In this document: positions 47,461 to 59,790 of the stretch, piece by piece
Layout of the letters: every line of letters begins with the position of its first letter
How positions within the stretch are numbered: the first letter of the stretch is position 1
DNA from: Tetrastigma voinierianum
Lineage: Eukaryota > Streptophyta > Magnoliopsida > Vitales > Vitaceae
Direction of reading: 5' to 3'
Assembly (NCBI GenBank): GCA_016808115.1
Contig: JAEQBH010000989.1
Span: 62,001 to 126,000, forward strand
DNA: 64,000 nucleotides
Position numbers and translations under genes: made by a program
The notes under the pieces: model-generated
The model's input: only the letters and a program-made list of their open reading frames with translations
What the model was told of the DNA's origin: nothing
Database searches by the model: none

Positions 47461-47905
47461 AAATACCTCATAGCTTTGGACCTGAGTTCATGCAACTCAA
47501 CCAAGCATCCTACGAGGAGTCATAGAAATGGGGAGACGATCAAGGTGTAAATCAATGATAAAGTCCATCCCCGTATGAGGTAATCCCAGTAGCTCATCCA
47601 AAAAAACATCCTTATTCTCGCAAACTACCCAAGGTAGATCCACTCCTGCCCACTCGTCCCCTCCAGGTGCTTAAGTACCTAACCCATCAACTCCATCCAC
47701 CCATCCGAGTCATGCAATCGGCTCAGTAAAACATCATGCTTCTCCCCCCGAAAGTTATATGGATACCGGGTCCAAGTGTGTAGCGAATCCTCCTACTATC
47801 ACAAATTAATGACAACTCAATGCCAACCAATCCATGCTAAGAATGACATCAAAACTGATATGTTCATCACCCAGCGTCCATCGTGGAGCGTAATCCCCGA
47901 GATCT

Positions 47906-48106
47906 CTAACTCACACTTCGACATATCTTATCAACCCTCACCCTAGTCCCTTGGGTGGGAGAACTCACATATAATGGCTCATCCAAAGTCTCTACCTCTA
48001 AACCCAAAACATCCACACTATATGCAGCCACAAAAGAATGCGATGCACCAGAATAAAACAATATCTTAGCCCATAAGTTAGATAGCAGAAACATACCCTG
48101 TATCAC
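47906..48106 (-). pseudogene. Tekay aspartic protease
   Basis: The frame reads WAKILFYSGASHSFVAAYSV and LGLEVETLDEPLYVSSPTQG. Family members have D-S-G-A-S-H-S-F; here the catalytic aspartate is a tyrosine, so the enzyme is dead. Confidence 0.8.
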
Positions 48107-48127
48107 TGACTGATCAATTGGCTTAGT

Positions 48128-49020
48128 CTACGGTGTGATGGAGTAGACGCCCCTAGGTCCCTGATGTCTCGGCCCATGAACCCTCTTCTCGACCTTGACC
48201 CAGTATCCCCGGTCTCTCCGTCTATCAGAGGCAGAAGGCGCCAGGCAGCACCTCGAGACCACACTCAATCCCCTCTCGCCCACACCCGGGCGAAGGAACA
48301 ACCAGGTCCGCGCTTGTCCCACTAATGACCGGGACCGCTACCAGCCCCATACTCCAGGATCATTCGCTCCCAGGAACAATCTCGTCTCATGTGCCCAAGC
48401 TGATGGCAATGATAGCATGTCATCTACCCCATCTGGCTAGAAGCCCCGACTCGACCTTAGCCCTGATAGCCGCCGCCCCATCCTTGAAATCCCCGTGGAA
48501 TATAAGTCTTCCGCTTCCTTCCCGAATTAGAAAAAGATTGATTCTCTTTCAAGACTAGCACCCATATCCCTGATACCCAGTCATCTACTCCTCTTCCAAT
48601 GGCTAAGGCAACTTAACCATCGAGTCCCCCTCTCCCATGTATGCCTGAGGATGACGCACCTAAAACCTCGGGAGGTTACTGTCTCCTCCCCGACCCACCG
48701 CACTAGTTCAGGCAATGGTAGCAGCCACCACGCACTGCAATGATGGCGACTACAAACTCAGATCCTTCCGACTAATCGAAAAATGACTCGCCACCATCTG
48801 CCCCCAGCCCTCCCTGAGGGCGAGAGGATCATCCGAGGTTATCACCCCCATCGTTCCCACCGCACTAGCTTCAGGCGATGGTGGCAAAGAATAACACCAG
48901 CCACATAAGAGTAGTGTCGCAGCAGTCAATAAATTTCTATGAAGGTCTCGCTTGCCTAAAGCCTGGTCGTGTTGCCGCCCGCCCATCGCCTCGACGTCTC
49001 TTTTCTCTCACATGAAAGCC
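48128..49020 (-). pseudogene. Tekay gag remnant with zinc knuckle
   Basis: Near 48,375-48,420 the minus strand reads CYHCHQLGHMRRDC, a complete C-x2-C-x4-H-x4-C knuckle. Only about 1 kb separates it from the primer binding site, and the usual gag core is not recognisable, so the N-terminal gag is deleted or badly decayed. Plus-strand open frames in this region (48,195-48,558) are antisense by-products. Confidence 0.65.
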
Positions 49021-49454
49021 ATCTACATCGTGTCGAGTAGCAATGAGCTCAAATTTCTATCCCGCCTCTACCGATAGTGTGCCGTGCCAACTACTAATAG
49101 ACTTTAACATCATGAACTACACCGTTCATCCTTTTTTCCTTAGTGGTGCATAATGCCAACCACTAATACACATCAATTCCCGAACTATCATGTTCATTTT
49201 GTTTTCCGAACCCCTAAGGTTATGTTTTCTAACCCTAGTGTTCCATATACAATCCTCCATGTATATTATTCACACATATCACACAGCATGTTAAGCACAA
49301 AACACGCAACACACAACAATGCATGATCTAGACCCATGCCAATCAGCCCTCGGGACTCGTGTACCTAGATTCTTGATACCTAGCTGAGATGAGCTAGTAT
49401 CAGGACCATACTTTTGGATACCCAAATTCGATATCCCTAGGTAATCATTTACCT

Positions 49455-49470
49455 AAGCTCTGATACTAAG
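49455..49470 (-). promoter_or_regulatory. Tekay primer binding site (initiator-Met tRNA)
   Basis: Adjacent to the 5' LTR the minus strand reads CTTAGTATCAGAGCTT. The established Met-tRNA site is TGGTATCAGAGC, so 10 of 12 bases agree. It fixes the element's orientation. Confidence 0.8.
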
Positions 49471-49471
49471 T

Positions 49472-51719
49472 TGTGACGCCCTAATTTTCGGGGGTTTCGT
49501 TGACAACCCACAACCCAGAATTCCCTGTGGATTTCTGTGACCCGACAATTACACTGCAGTCCCATTTATCTGGGATCCATATTTTCAAAAATTCGCAGTC
49601 TCCCTTTGTTTGGGGAGCTCTACCCAACATACAACCTGTATAATAGTATAATCATAACTCATCCAAGGTCTCAATGTATAGACACCACATGTATCCATCC
49701 GTCTATCCCCTAATATACATCCCTTTACCGGGATTCATTCATTCATATGAAATCTAAAATATGAAAATAAAACGCTTAATTGCAGTCCGTAAGAGTCCGA
49801 TCACAAGCCTCTTATCATAATTACATACCCGACTATTTATACAATGTCCTAAAAGAATTTAGTTACAATTCTTTTATACAAAATATTTTTACAAAAATGT
49901 TACTCAAAGGTAATATCAAGGCCACACATCGACCTTCTTCATAATTACGCCTCGCTGAGCACCTGGTCTCAGACACCCCGTACCGAAAGGGGGGTCCCAC
50001 AACTAGGTAAGCAATGCCCGCAGAGAAAAATTCTTGCTGCCAGCTACTCCCACCTAAAATGCACATGCATTGGCAAACATGGAACGCCCCAATCACATTC
50101 CATATAATGCAATCCTATATGAAATATTATGTGTCATGCATGAGATGAGACTCCTCATGCCCACAACCCGAAGTCTCGATCACCTCACACCTCGCAATGC
50201 CGGTGAAAAACCGCCTACTGGATGTTTCACAAAATGACTTAACCCATTGGACAACCTCTAATATTCAATTGAATTTTATCAAATCCCGCAGGCTATCCAT
50301 ACACGCCTTTTCGGTAATAATACACCGTAGAATCCACCAGACGCCTTCCGATATTTTTATAGGCTTTCATCGCTGGTGATCATGTCTAACCGCATATAAA
50401 TTCGGTCTTTCACTGGGAAGGGATCTACCCCATCTTACTACGCCTCAAACACGTTTGATTTACATTTATATTAGTTTTATACCATACCATCAATTTCAGA
50501 TATCCCATTTTTCAGCTCACCACTCATTCACCAAAATATACACAAAGATCATGCACCCACACCCGACTAACGAGACCGTGATATAAACAAAATCATGTCA
50601 TTTCATATTATGTCATGCTTACATGCAACATTTATAGCCCTGATAATTATATTTCCTACATATAATTTCCATTCATCACCATTTCCATGTTAATACATCA
50701 CGTAAGCACATATTAACATGATTTTTACACACAACAACATATTATTTATTTTTTTCCAACAATAACACACAAAATGTCCCAAATCTCGAACCCACATAAA
50801 CAGTGGCACTCCCTCCCTTGGCCCCTTCTACCGCTTGGCGAACCATTTTTATTCCAACAGGTTGATGACTAAACCCAGGGAAACAATAAGACTTTAGTCT
50901 CTGGATTAAACCAAATCTCAACACGTGCCTAGATCACTCTGAAAGTCCCAAAATCTTGTTTAAATGTTCAAACAAATTCAAAATTCAGCCTGTGACCGTC
51001 TAAAAACAAATTCCAAAATTCAACTTGACCGTTCAAAACAATCCCAAAATTTCTAAAATTTCTACACCCACCAAAAATTTGGGATCGAATTTACCGCCTC
51101 ACTAGCCTCTAAAACCTCAAGTCACAATTGAATCTTAGCGAATAAGAACCAGAAAAATTTCTACCTCGTGGAGTTTGACGAACTCCAAGATTTTGGTAAC
51201 TGCCAGAGCCTTTATGTTGAACCGACATTTTCATTTGCTCCGATGAAAACCTACGATTCGACCTCAGAGATCTTGTGAGAGAAGTTTTGCCCTACCCTCT
51301 CTTCTCTCTTTCTCGCTCCTTTTTTTTTCCGTCCGTCCCTCCCTTTTCACTTCTATCTTTTGAATTTTTTTACCATGTGTCAATCTGAGATTTGGCCTGC
51401 TGCGATCTCTGGGAACAACTTATTTATTTTCGCTCAATCATTTTAAATGAAATTAAATAAGTCATTTTCGACTCGAGATTTTCGTAAAATCTCGCTCCTA
51501 GAGTCACTAGCGATTTATCACTCAAACTCGTAAAATTCCGATTGTCTCAGTCACACCAAACTTGGTCAACAGATCTTGGCGAGATCAATTTAACTTTGCA
51601 AATCTGCTTTGTTGTCCGAGACCAGCATAATTTTCTAGGCTTCGGAACCATTATGGCAATTTATTATTATTATTATCATTTACCATTTTTGAAAATTTCT
51701 AATTTTCCCGAGTTTCACT
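49472..51719 (-). repeat. Tekay 5' LTR
   Basis: It runs from TGTGACGCCCTAATTTTCGG to TTTTCCCGAGTTTCACT. It matches 42,464-44,742 in order, including ACAACATATTATTTATTTTT, AGCACATATTAACATGATTT and TTTATTATTATTATTATCAT. Its family also supplies the solo LTRs at 5.5, 14.3 and 20.8 kb. Confidence 0.85.
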
Positions 51720-52300
51720 TAGTCAGTGGTGTCAATGTTATTTAATGGAGATACAAGCTATCATACTCAAGAAGGTGATGACACTAATCGTATGTTTGGA
51801 TAAGAACACATGTACTCAGAAGGCATGAGATATTCTGTATTCCATGCCAACATGCTATATGTGCTTGTGCACAATAAACAAGAGCCACTGAGCACAATAA
51901 ATTGATAAAGCCAAGTATCGCTTTAAGATAATACATTGAGAGGCAAAAATCTATAAAGGACCATTCCAATTGGTTGCCTCATGTGGAAAAGAATGTATAA
52001 AGCTGTTAATAGAGAACTGATAAAGAATACAACACCTGTTGATTATGGGTACAAACTAAGAAAAGGGGCATATGTTACATGCTCCATCTACAAGCAACAA
52101 GGACATAACAAAGCCAGTTGCTTAAAGGTTTGCTAATCTTATTTCTTATTTATTTGAATTGATTTTTAATTCATAATGTTGATTGTTGGATGTCTTTTGA
52201 TGTTTTAGAGGCAGAAACAATATAGTAGTAGTATCTCACAAGATCCAGCTAAAACTCAATCAAGCCAAACAATACCAGCTACCCCTGCTCATGCCCCTTT
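51720..52300 (+). pseudogene. MULE transposase, SWIM and C-terminal zinc knuckle part
   Basis: Right after the Tekay LTR, frames read FNGDTSYHTQEGDDTNRM and later HNKQEPLS, matching the stretch before and after the SWIM zinc finger of MULE transposases (a CxHAI-like stretch is read in a shifted frame near 51,840-51,865). Then DYGYKLRKGAYVTCS and CSIYKQQGHNKASCLK (to 52,130) give the C-terminal CCHC knuckle with its second cysteine changed to tyrosine. A GT near 52,129 and AG near 52,208 may bound an intron. A serine/glutamine-rich tail (RQKQYSSSISQDPAKTQSSQ) follows and stops near 52,310. Confidence 0.75.
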
Positions 52301-52310
52301 CATTGGTTAA

Positions 52311-53640
52311 GAACTTGCCCATGCTCAAGCCCCTTCCCCTGCCTCTACCCGCTCTACCCCTCGCCTTCCCTATGCCTCTTCCCGCTCTTTCATGCCCTTC
52401 CTCGTTTCACACCTTTCTCGCCTCAGAACAGAACACCGCACATGTGAATCAGGCCTGCAACGGCGCCCAGCCACTAAACATCATATCTTCGCACAATGCA
52501 ACAAGCCCAGGCCAATCAAGTCAATCCAGCAGTTGTATTTTGTTCAGCTTATGTACTGGTTCAATGAGATTTTTGTAGGCGGGTAGCCGATTTATAACAC
52601 ATGTTTATATTTATAACACATATACATGCATATTTACATTTTTTTTTTTTAATGTAATTCAGAGTGGCACAACCTCAAAAATTCTTCATCAATTAAGCCA
52701 AGAAGTAACAAATACAACCTAGGGATTTGAAATGCCTGAGCAGAAGCTCAAAATATATTAGATAAGCCTGATAAGAACATTGACTTAGGTGTCAATCAAG
52801 AAGAGTTTGCGATGACAGAGATGCCACATCCATATGCCTTTTCTACCACTTGGTTTGCAATGGGAGGGGTAGAAGCTTGTACTACAAGGCAATCATTTAC
52901 AGTGCCAATACAGAGCAATGTTATGCTGAAGCATGTGGCTAAAGCATGGAGTCACCTACAACTAGTGGATCATTGGAACAATATGTACTGGGTTTTGTCT
53001 ATTAGTTTAGACCTCTACTGAAAGATAAGGAGTCACAACTTATCTCCCATTTTGTAAAAAGTTATGGTTTGATATGCTTAGTTTTGGTGTTGATTTGAAC
53101 TCAATGAAACATTGTGTTTATGCTGAGAATTCAAAGTATTGATTTGAATTTTGATTTGTAACATTATGAGAAAGCATACTATCCTCGATTTTGTAAACAT
53201 GTACTTCGATGTTGATTTTAACCTATACGTAAACATTATGAACAACTAAATGCTTATGGGATTTTTGAAAATGCTTACTTCGTGTTTGTAAAGACGCGAA
53301 ATGCTTATTTCAATAGCTTAGATATATTTTTCTGTGTTGATTTAAATTCAAGTCTTGATTTACATTTTGGTTTGTAAAGAAGGTAATTTCTAGTTCTGTT
53401 CATTCCAAATTTTCGCTTTATTCATCACCAAATGTAATAGAAATAATCGAACAAAATCATTCCAAATTTTGTTCATTCAACAAGCCAAATTATTATCAAC
53501 CTTTCATCAGATTGTTATACAATTACAAAATTCCAGCTTTCATTCACTCATTCAACCTGCTTTTACATCAACATTAACACATGAATATAACAAAGACAAA
53601 GACAAACAAAGGTGATCAACACTTTGTGACCAAAATTGTT
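52311..53640 (+). other. MULE region between the two genes; proline/alanine-rich and 3' UTR-like
   Basis: 52,290-52,580 has low-complexity CCC/CTT words that can be read as a Pro/Leu/Ala-rich tail. It may be an extension of the transposase C-terminus or a 3' UTR. 52,680-53,640 is AT-rich without clear coding. I see no separate gene. Confidence 0.35.
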
Positions 53641-54201
53641 CCATTTGAATGATGCTCCCACTCCTTCCAATTACTTCTTCAATCAATTCATCTCACCAAT
53701 TCCTAACCACCTTTGAAATACAAATTATGTTGGTCAACTTCTTCACCTCATATCCCCTTCTTCACAATTTCTATAATTTTTGTCTCTCATGGTCGCCCTC
53801 TAATCTCCCTTGGAGCGCTTTGTTTTCTTATTTTAATTGGTTTGATACAACAACCTTTACCCTACGCACCCACCCGAGGATCATACTAAGCAAAAAACAA
53901 TTTGTTTTCCCAATGTTAAAAGAGACACAAACAAAATGATACAAATTAATCAATCTTCAAGAAAAGAAAACAACAAGCAAATTATTTGATAAACATCTCC
54001 TTTACATGAAATTTTAAGTACGAGTAGAATCTCCTCCTGACTTGTTTCCTTCCACAAAATAAAAATGAAGCTTCAAACCAATCACATGAACAGGGATCAC
54101 TATTTCTGTGAGGCACTCGATAAAAATGCCTATTTGAGGAGGTTGAAGAATAAATTCGCACATTAATGAATAAGAGGATTGAGGAAGAAGATGATTGACA
54201 T
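53640..54201 (-). pseudogene. Degenerate GRF zinc-finger-like gene, second MULE gene
   Basis: On the minus strand, starting near an ATG at 54,199-54,201 but in a frame shifted by one, the reading is QSSSSSILLFINV, then SSNRHFYRVPHRNSDPCSCD and WFEASFF (54,064-54,165). Plant GRF zinc-finger proteins have a serine-rich start, then N-x-x-R-x-F-Y-x-C-P and a later C-x-W/F-F; here the C before P is V. Farther on, ENKALQGRLEGDHERQKL (53,779-53,832) looks like a coiled coil, then KKLTNIICISKVV a hydrophobic tail, also usual in that family. The start abuts the right TIR, so the TIR probably held the promoter. Assignment is from memory of the pattern and is moderate. Confidence 0.5.
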
Positions 54202-54229
54202 GGATGAATTTGAAGATCTGTTTTATAAG

Positions 54230-54553
54230 ATGATCGAGGAAGAAGAGAGAAACCCTAGGGTTCTCTTTGGCCCAAAGAGGATATTTGAAACAAATTGGTA
54301 GAGTGAAATTAGGGCTTTCTAGTCCCCCAAAATTAGAAGCCCCTAAGCTTTTAAGTTGGATTAGAGCAAAATTTTGCCACGTAGACTACTTACATGGCTA
54401 ATTTATCACCCAGCCTAAGCATTTCATTTATCGTATTTAGGGACAAGGGCCACTTCAGGTATGGAAGTAAACCAGAAGGCCTTTAGACCAAAATGAAGTT
54501 TAAGGTGTAAGTGATATCTGCAAACAATGTGGGAGTGGTTTGTAATTTTTCCC
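54230..54553 (-). repeat. MULE right terminal inverted repeat
   Basis: It is the reverse complement of 27,391-27,713 with scattered changes, starting GGGAAAAATTACAAACCACT on the minus strand. AATTAGTA follows at 54,554-54,561, as at the left end. Confidence 0.85.
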
Positions 54554-54561
54554 AATTAGTA

Positions 54562-54837
54562 TTAATTCAAAATTATAAGAAATCGGGGGCAAACTAGGTT
54601 CTATTCGACCTTAAATTTCCAATCCACCCATTTAAAAGTCAGAGGAGTTCATTCCTCATATAATAATAGATTATGATTGTATGAATATTTAATTTAGAAA
54701 TTATTCAAACCCATCTTTAATTTAGGGATTTTTAAGAATGAAAGGAAAATTTAAGCAGGAAAAGTACATATAATGGATGCAATAATAATAAGGTAATAAT
54801 CATTTAAACAAAATCACATAAGAAATGTGAGATTATA
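54562..54837. other. Short AT-rich spacer between MULE and Copia-2
   Basis: No gene or repeat is recognised. The left border of Copia-2 lies about 54,820-54,845 but is not exact. Confidence 0.4.
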
Positions 54838-55352
54838 TAAATTACATAAATATAACACACTCATGTAAGACAGCAACCCAAATACAAATCAATAAATAAA
54901 ATGAAATTAAGATTAATAACAAACCTGTCTAACAACCGAATATGAATACAGTATGATTCGAGGCCTGTGAAACACAATTTCCTTAAAACTAATTCGCTTC
55001 CTTAATGATTAATTCCCGGGCGGTTGGCCACCCGGAAGTGTTCATCTCCCGTGATACAACTGATTAACCAGAATTTCGAAATTGCACCTCAAAAATTTAT
55101 ACCAACGAACCTAAGAAAGCCTTCACTTTATCACCCAAGTAACACAACGATATTTTCAAAAAGCCACCTCTGAGCCACAAATAAGCCTTCAGACACCGAG
55201 AATACAAACCGTTTTCAAACATATCAAAACATATTTATTACAATTCTATCTTCACACCAAAAAACGTTACTAATTTAAAACATATTTATTACAATTTATT
55301 CATTAATTAAAAAACGTTACTAAACGCTTAAAATCCAACAATCCCCACATGA
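54838..55352 (-). repeat. Copia-2 3' LTR and polypurine tract
   Basis: It matches 60,527-61,040, for example ACCAACGAACCTAAGAAAGC and GATTATATAAATTACATAAA. It ends CGCTTAAAATCCAACA at 55,340. Next, 55,341-55,352 on the minus strand gives CATGTGGGGAT, the polypurine tract just before TGTTGG. Confidence 0.75.
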
Positions 55353-57530
55353 ATGAATCATTTAAAAGCAAGACTCAACTCGTGATAGAGTTTCAGAATG
55401 AATCACAGATAGGTAGGTTTTATCCTTGAACCTTCCCTTATGAGAATATGTACTACCATCGACTAAAGGTAGACACGATGTCCTTGAACCTCTCTGTCGT
55501 TTATGTAAATGATGATATATCTCACACAGGACTCTTCCCTGGCATTCTTCAGTTCTCACTGTTATGTCCGTTTTGGCCGTGGACATCTTCCCTAGTTCTA
55601 CAAGAGTTTCTAAAGAATTGTGCCCTATACAATTCTCCTTTGAAGCGGTCCCTTCTCTCTCAAAATTTTTAACTATGAGTACTCAATACTCTTCTGATTC
55701 CTAATAATAGAATCATTAAAAGCATAGCTAACTCTCATCTCCAATATATATCAATCGTTTCAACATAGGAATGGATGAGGCTAAAACTGTTTGATCCCAA
55801 ACCTAGCCTTTACGATTTGGCAATTATTCCTTCAACCTAGATACTGGGACTCACCAATTAGGCAGGGTTTCCACGTATTGACTCTTCATTTTTACGGGCT
55901 TTAGTCCCATTCCCCTGATGACTTCTCAACTAATTCCTCTATTTAACTGTTAGCTGATCCGCAATATTATCCTTTTGATTTTACATAGTCACCGTGAGAT
56001 AACTCCAAGAGATTAGTCATTTAATGGTGTTGTGTCTCCCGACGCATGTGTCTAGATCTTACCATTATACATCACATTTTCTCACATTCGCCTATTGCCG
56101 ACCGGACTATCACAATGGATGATATACTGCCACAGCTGGGGCCACCCAGGAATATCCTCCAAGAAATCACAGAACTATCTCGCACTTTCACCACATTTAT
56201 CCAAAGAAGCACTTGATCTACAGTGGATCTAAGCATAGGCATTTGTTTCGAGACTCAAGGAAATGATATTAACTCATAGTGCGAACACATACATCCACTA
56301 GCTCGACTGAGTCTCACATCGATATCCGTACTGGCATCAGATCCTTCCAATACACTGATATTCAGGTAGTAACTATAATTCACAGTACACCTATATCTTA
56401 ATACTCTACAATTCCTTCCAATGATCACCATTTGGATTACTTCCGTGGTATCTACTCGCCTTTACTACAATCGCTGTAGTTTATCCGGTCTCACAACCTT
56501 CATCAAGTACATTAGGCTCCCAATCACCCTAGAATACTCCAACTTCGAGATACACTTTCTCCTCATTTTTTTGAGACATATGAAGATTTACACACCATAG
56601 TGTCCCGGAATACAATCAGAACACTTGCATCAAATTATCCAAAAGATTTTATCCACATAATGTGATTGACTAAGAACTATCCACCAGAGGTCTGCATTTT
56701 ACCCTAAATCACATCAGCTAAGTCCTATATCTTCTATGTCAAACCTTGTGCTGAATATGAGTTTCAAAGACTGATCATTTCATCGCTTACTACTAACAAT
56801 GAGCATGTCATCAACATACGTACACAAAATGACATTTATCTTATTTTACCTGGTGATTCTCGATGATTATATACATTTTATCACACTCATTGATTTTAAA
56901 ACTCCATTAGGCCAGCTGACTATGCTACCAAATCTTGATGCCATTATGTTTGCCATCATATAGAATTTCACTTAACCCTGCAAACTTTCTTTCGTCCCTG
57001 GAGCTACAAACCCTCAAAGGTTCCATGATCTCCTCGCCTGCATCTCCATTAAGAAAAGCGCCTTCACATCCATTTGATGTATTTCCCCAAGATTTCGCAA
57101 CGCAAAGAATAGCAAGTACCATTCAGATAGTTATTCTCACACCGGAGAATAAGTATCAGCAATCAAAGGAACTTTCCTTTTGGTTTTTGTGGGAATCCCA
57201 ATCACAAGTCTTGCCTCAGACTTATCAATTGTTCCATCGCTTTCATTTTCCTTTTGAAAATCCACTTGTACCCTAGTGGTTTACTACCCTGAGGAAGGGT
57301 CCATTCTAGTCTCTGTTTATGTCTCCGCAAGATGGAATCAATTTCACTTTTGATAGCTTCTTTCCACAAAAGAGCCTTCCAAAGAGTTCACCGCTCTTTA
57401 TAGCTCGAGGTTCACTCTCCAAGATAAGTCGAAAATCCGACCAAATGATTTTTCGTCCTATTCTTTGCTGCGCTTGAGGTTCATCTTCTAATTCTTCTTC
57501 TTGTTCTTGTTCTGATCTCACTATCTTCAT
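55353..57530 (-). pseudogene. Copia-2 RT and RNase H, broken
   Basis: 57,306-57,530 (DEPQAQQRIGRKI, SEPRAIKSGELFGR) is the linker before RT. 57,190-57,280 reads KPLGYKWIFKRKMKA in one frame. 56,925-57,122 reads GAFLNGDAGEEIMEPL, the F-L-N-G-D...E-I-Y-M motif. Near 56,790-56,815 a YV-VDDMLIVSS reading needs one frame change and holds the paired aspartates. RNase H traces lie at 55,700-56,500 but are weak. Confidence 0.7.
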
Positions 57531-57599
57531 TCATAGTCCAAAATGTTCGCTAGACAAACTCGTCCCTCTTCGAACTCAGTATGAAAACTGGTCTAAAAA

Positions 57600-58450
57600 C
57601 TAATGATTCCTTGATTCCATAATCGTATTCTCAGGTCTATCAGTGGATTTCAGACTTATATACAAGAAATCGATAAGCACTACTATATTTTGTGCATAGC
57701 CAAAGAAGAGGTAATCAACGGTCTTCTAATCTATTTTCACCCTTTGAAAGCTGAACAGCCCACTTTGGCAAGACACCCCACATTCGTAGGTATTTATAAA
57801 GAAGGTCAGTTTCTTCCTTCCACACCATGTGGTGTCTTTTGTTCATCCTTCCAAAATTCATTTAAAAAAAGGTAATTCCCGCCACAAAATAGCTTCCCCC
57901 CACATGTTCTGAGGTAACCCATAACTTATTAGCATCAGATTCATCATTTCTTTTAATGTACGATTTTTACACTCAGCCACACCATTTGACTGAGGTGAAT
58001 ATGGAGGAGTGACTCATGTCAACTTACGTTGCCCACGCAGAATCACCAATCTAAGGTTACATACCACCACCACGATCACTTCTAATCACTTTAATTTTCT
58101 TATTGTTTTCAACTTCACTAGAAACAAATTTTCTAAAGCTTCATCCTTGCTCTTAAGAAAATACACATAGCAATACTGTATATCGGGCAACAAAAGCAAT
58201 AAATACTTATTGCCACCCCTTGCCTGCAAATTTAAGATCAAGATACAGTTTCGTGACTGCATCCAAGGGTTCGTTTCTCTAATCGCTTGGAAAGATGACT
58301 CGTTTATTTTTGCTTCAACACAAGTCTCACACTTGTCATGTTATCAATTTGAAATGTGGGAATATGACTTAAGTTAATTAATCTCCTCAGAGAACCATAA
58401 TTAACATGTCCAAGTCTACCATGCCATAAACTAGAAGACTCTAACAACAC
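57600..58450 (-). pseudogene. Copia-2 integrase
   Basis: 58,330-58,445 reads SSSLWHGRLGHVNYGSLRR then LINLSHIPTFQIDN, the H-x-R-L-G-H...zinc-binding domain, well preserved. 57,930-58,010 reads YSPQSNGVAECKNRTLKEMM, with the catalytic glutamate region. 57,640-57,720 shows FFGYAQN and FLVYKSEI, the C-terminal signature. Between them are frameshifts. Confidence 0.75.
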
Positions 58451-58588
58451 GTTAAGAAGATTTCTGCTTTATTCATTGTTTGGCTTTACAATACAAACAC
58501 AGCTTTAAATAACCCATTACAAACATATCCCTTCCCACAAACATCCCCGACTTAGACAAAGATAACCTTGTAAGACTCCTGAATCATC

Positions 58589-59790
58589 CTAAATCCGTGT
58601 TTGTTCAATGAAGGAACCAAACCAAATTCTTACTGATCTCAAAGTACATATAAAGACATTGTTCAACGTCGTGACTTTCCTCAAGTCATCTTCAAGATCA
58701 CTTTCCTTGTCCTCTGGATGCCTGACGTATGCATTCCCTGATGAACAACTTCCTCCCGCTATCAACCTGGTCGGTTGAAGTGAACATATTCCTGTCAACA
58801 TACATGGCGGGTCGCACCAGATTTCATCCACCACTCTTCGTGGTCGGTCCGACCTGCTCACTTCGTAGATTCACCGCCGAGAGGTTCATGCCATCAACCT
58901 CTTCTTGTGTGATTTTTTCCATCACATTTTGCCTCCCTTTGTTCTATTTTCCTAGCCATAATCCGTTTCGCTTTAGACCCATCTGTCACAATTGAAGCAC
59001 TTCCTTGAATTTCGCTTCTGGATATTCCTCCTTTGGCCCCATCACCCTGTTGTTCTTTCGAACTCGAGCTCGACCATGCCCACCACACATCATTCCTACC
59101 GTGATCGAAATGAACTCCCTCTTTAACGCCTATTGTCTTCTTCAATTCGGTCCGACAATTAATTCTTCGACGCTCATTTCGCCATGCTCAGAAGTTCCCG
59201 TCCTTCCACCGTGATGCTCTCTCAATAATAGCATTAACTTGAAAGGCTTCACCAAGACCATCCCTTCGTAATGAATCTCATGAAGAATTAATCGAAATTT
59301 TGTACTTGGATCGACCACACTGAGTCCACCATTTTGTAATCTAGAACCCACCACCTACAAATTTCTTAGCACCAAAGATCCCGCCTTATATTTCTTGTCT
59401 AGTGACTCCCACAGCCTCACCGCCTCTTCACACAAGAAACATTGTGCAAAGCACGCCTAGACTGCTCATGACATAATCTCGAATACGTATTAGCCTAACT
59501 CTTCCACACATCAAACGCCATGAGAACTCTATCCTCTTCATTCACTGAGGTGGATCCTCAAGCAAACCTCTGTCTGCCAGTTGTGGTCGATAAAACAAGA
59601 TCTTCGTTTCACCTTTGAAATTCAAACCATTGAATTTCTTCTGCTTTCGCCGTGGTTCACCTGAATCGTAATACCAAGGCGAACTTATGCCGCTAAACTG
59701 GAATAGGTACTGAGGCCCTGTAGGCTGGAAGATTCCACATCGCCATTTTCCTGCTCAACAAGAAACTATTAATTTATTGCTTTCAAAATG
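58589..59790 (-). pseudogene. Copia-2 gag and protease region
   Basis: 59,142-59,354 includes EGMVLVKPFKLMLLLRE and, after a small change, HGEMSVEELIV, the typical gag phrases of this Copia group. 58,589-58,861 covers the protease neighbourhood, but the D-S-G motif is not clean. Multiple stops prevent a full reading. Confidence 0.6.

Larger units (their letters stand above)
41254..51719 (-). mobile_element. Tekay/Del-type chromovirus (Ty3/Gypsy) in the MULE transposase
   Basis: LTRs at 41,254-44,742 (interrupted by a nested LTR) and 49,472-51,719 flank gag, protease, RT, RNase H, integrase and a chromodomain on the minus strand. The primer site is of the initiator-Met type. MULE coding resumes right after 51,719 with a FNGDTSYHTQEGDD-like reading, so this element split the transposase between its catalytic and SWIM regions. 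Target duplication is uncertain (TAGTA/TAGTC at best). All frames are heavily broken. Confidence 0.85.
27391..54553 (+). mobile_element. Mutator-like element (MULE) carrying nested retrotransposons
   Basis: The ends are long inverted repeats (27,391-27,713 and about 54,230-54,553). AATTAGTA lies beside each end, which suggests the 8-9 bp duplication typical of the superfamily. The transposase gene is read on the plus strand in three pieces (28,024-28,607, 39,860-41,253, 51,720-52,300), separated by an Athila and a Tekay element. A second, opposite-strand gene lies near the right end. Without insertions the MULE would be about 5.4 kb, a usual size. Confidence 0.85.

Noticed and set aside
48195..48558. 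Overlapping plus-strand open frames
   Set aside because: Antisense to the Tekay gag/protease region, where a complete CCHC knuckle is read on the minus strand.
53649..53939. Plus-strand open frame of 96 codons
   Set aside because: Antisense to the coiled-coil part of the GRF-like gene; the minus-strand reading has the better family support.
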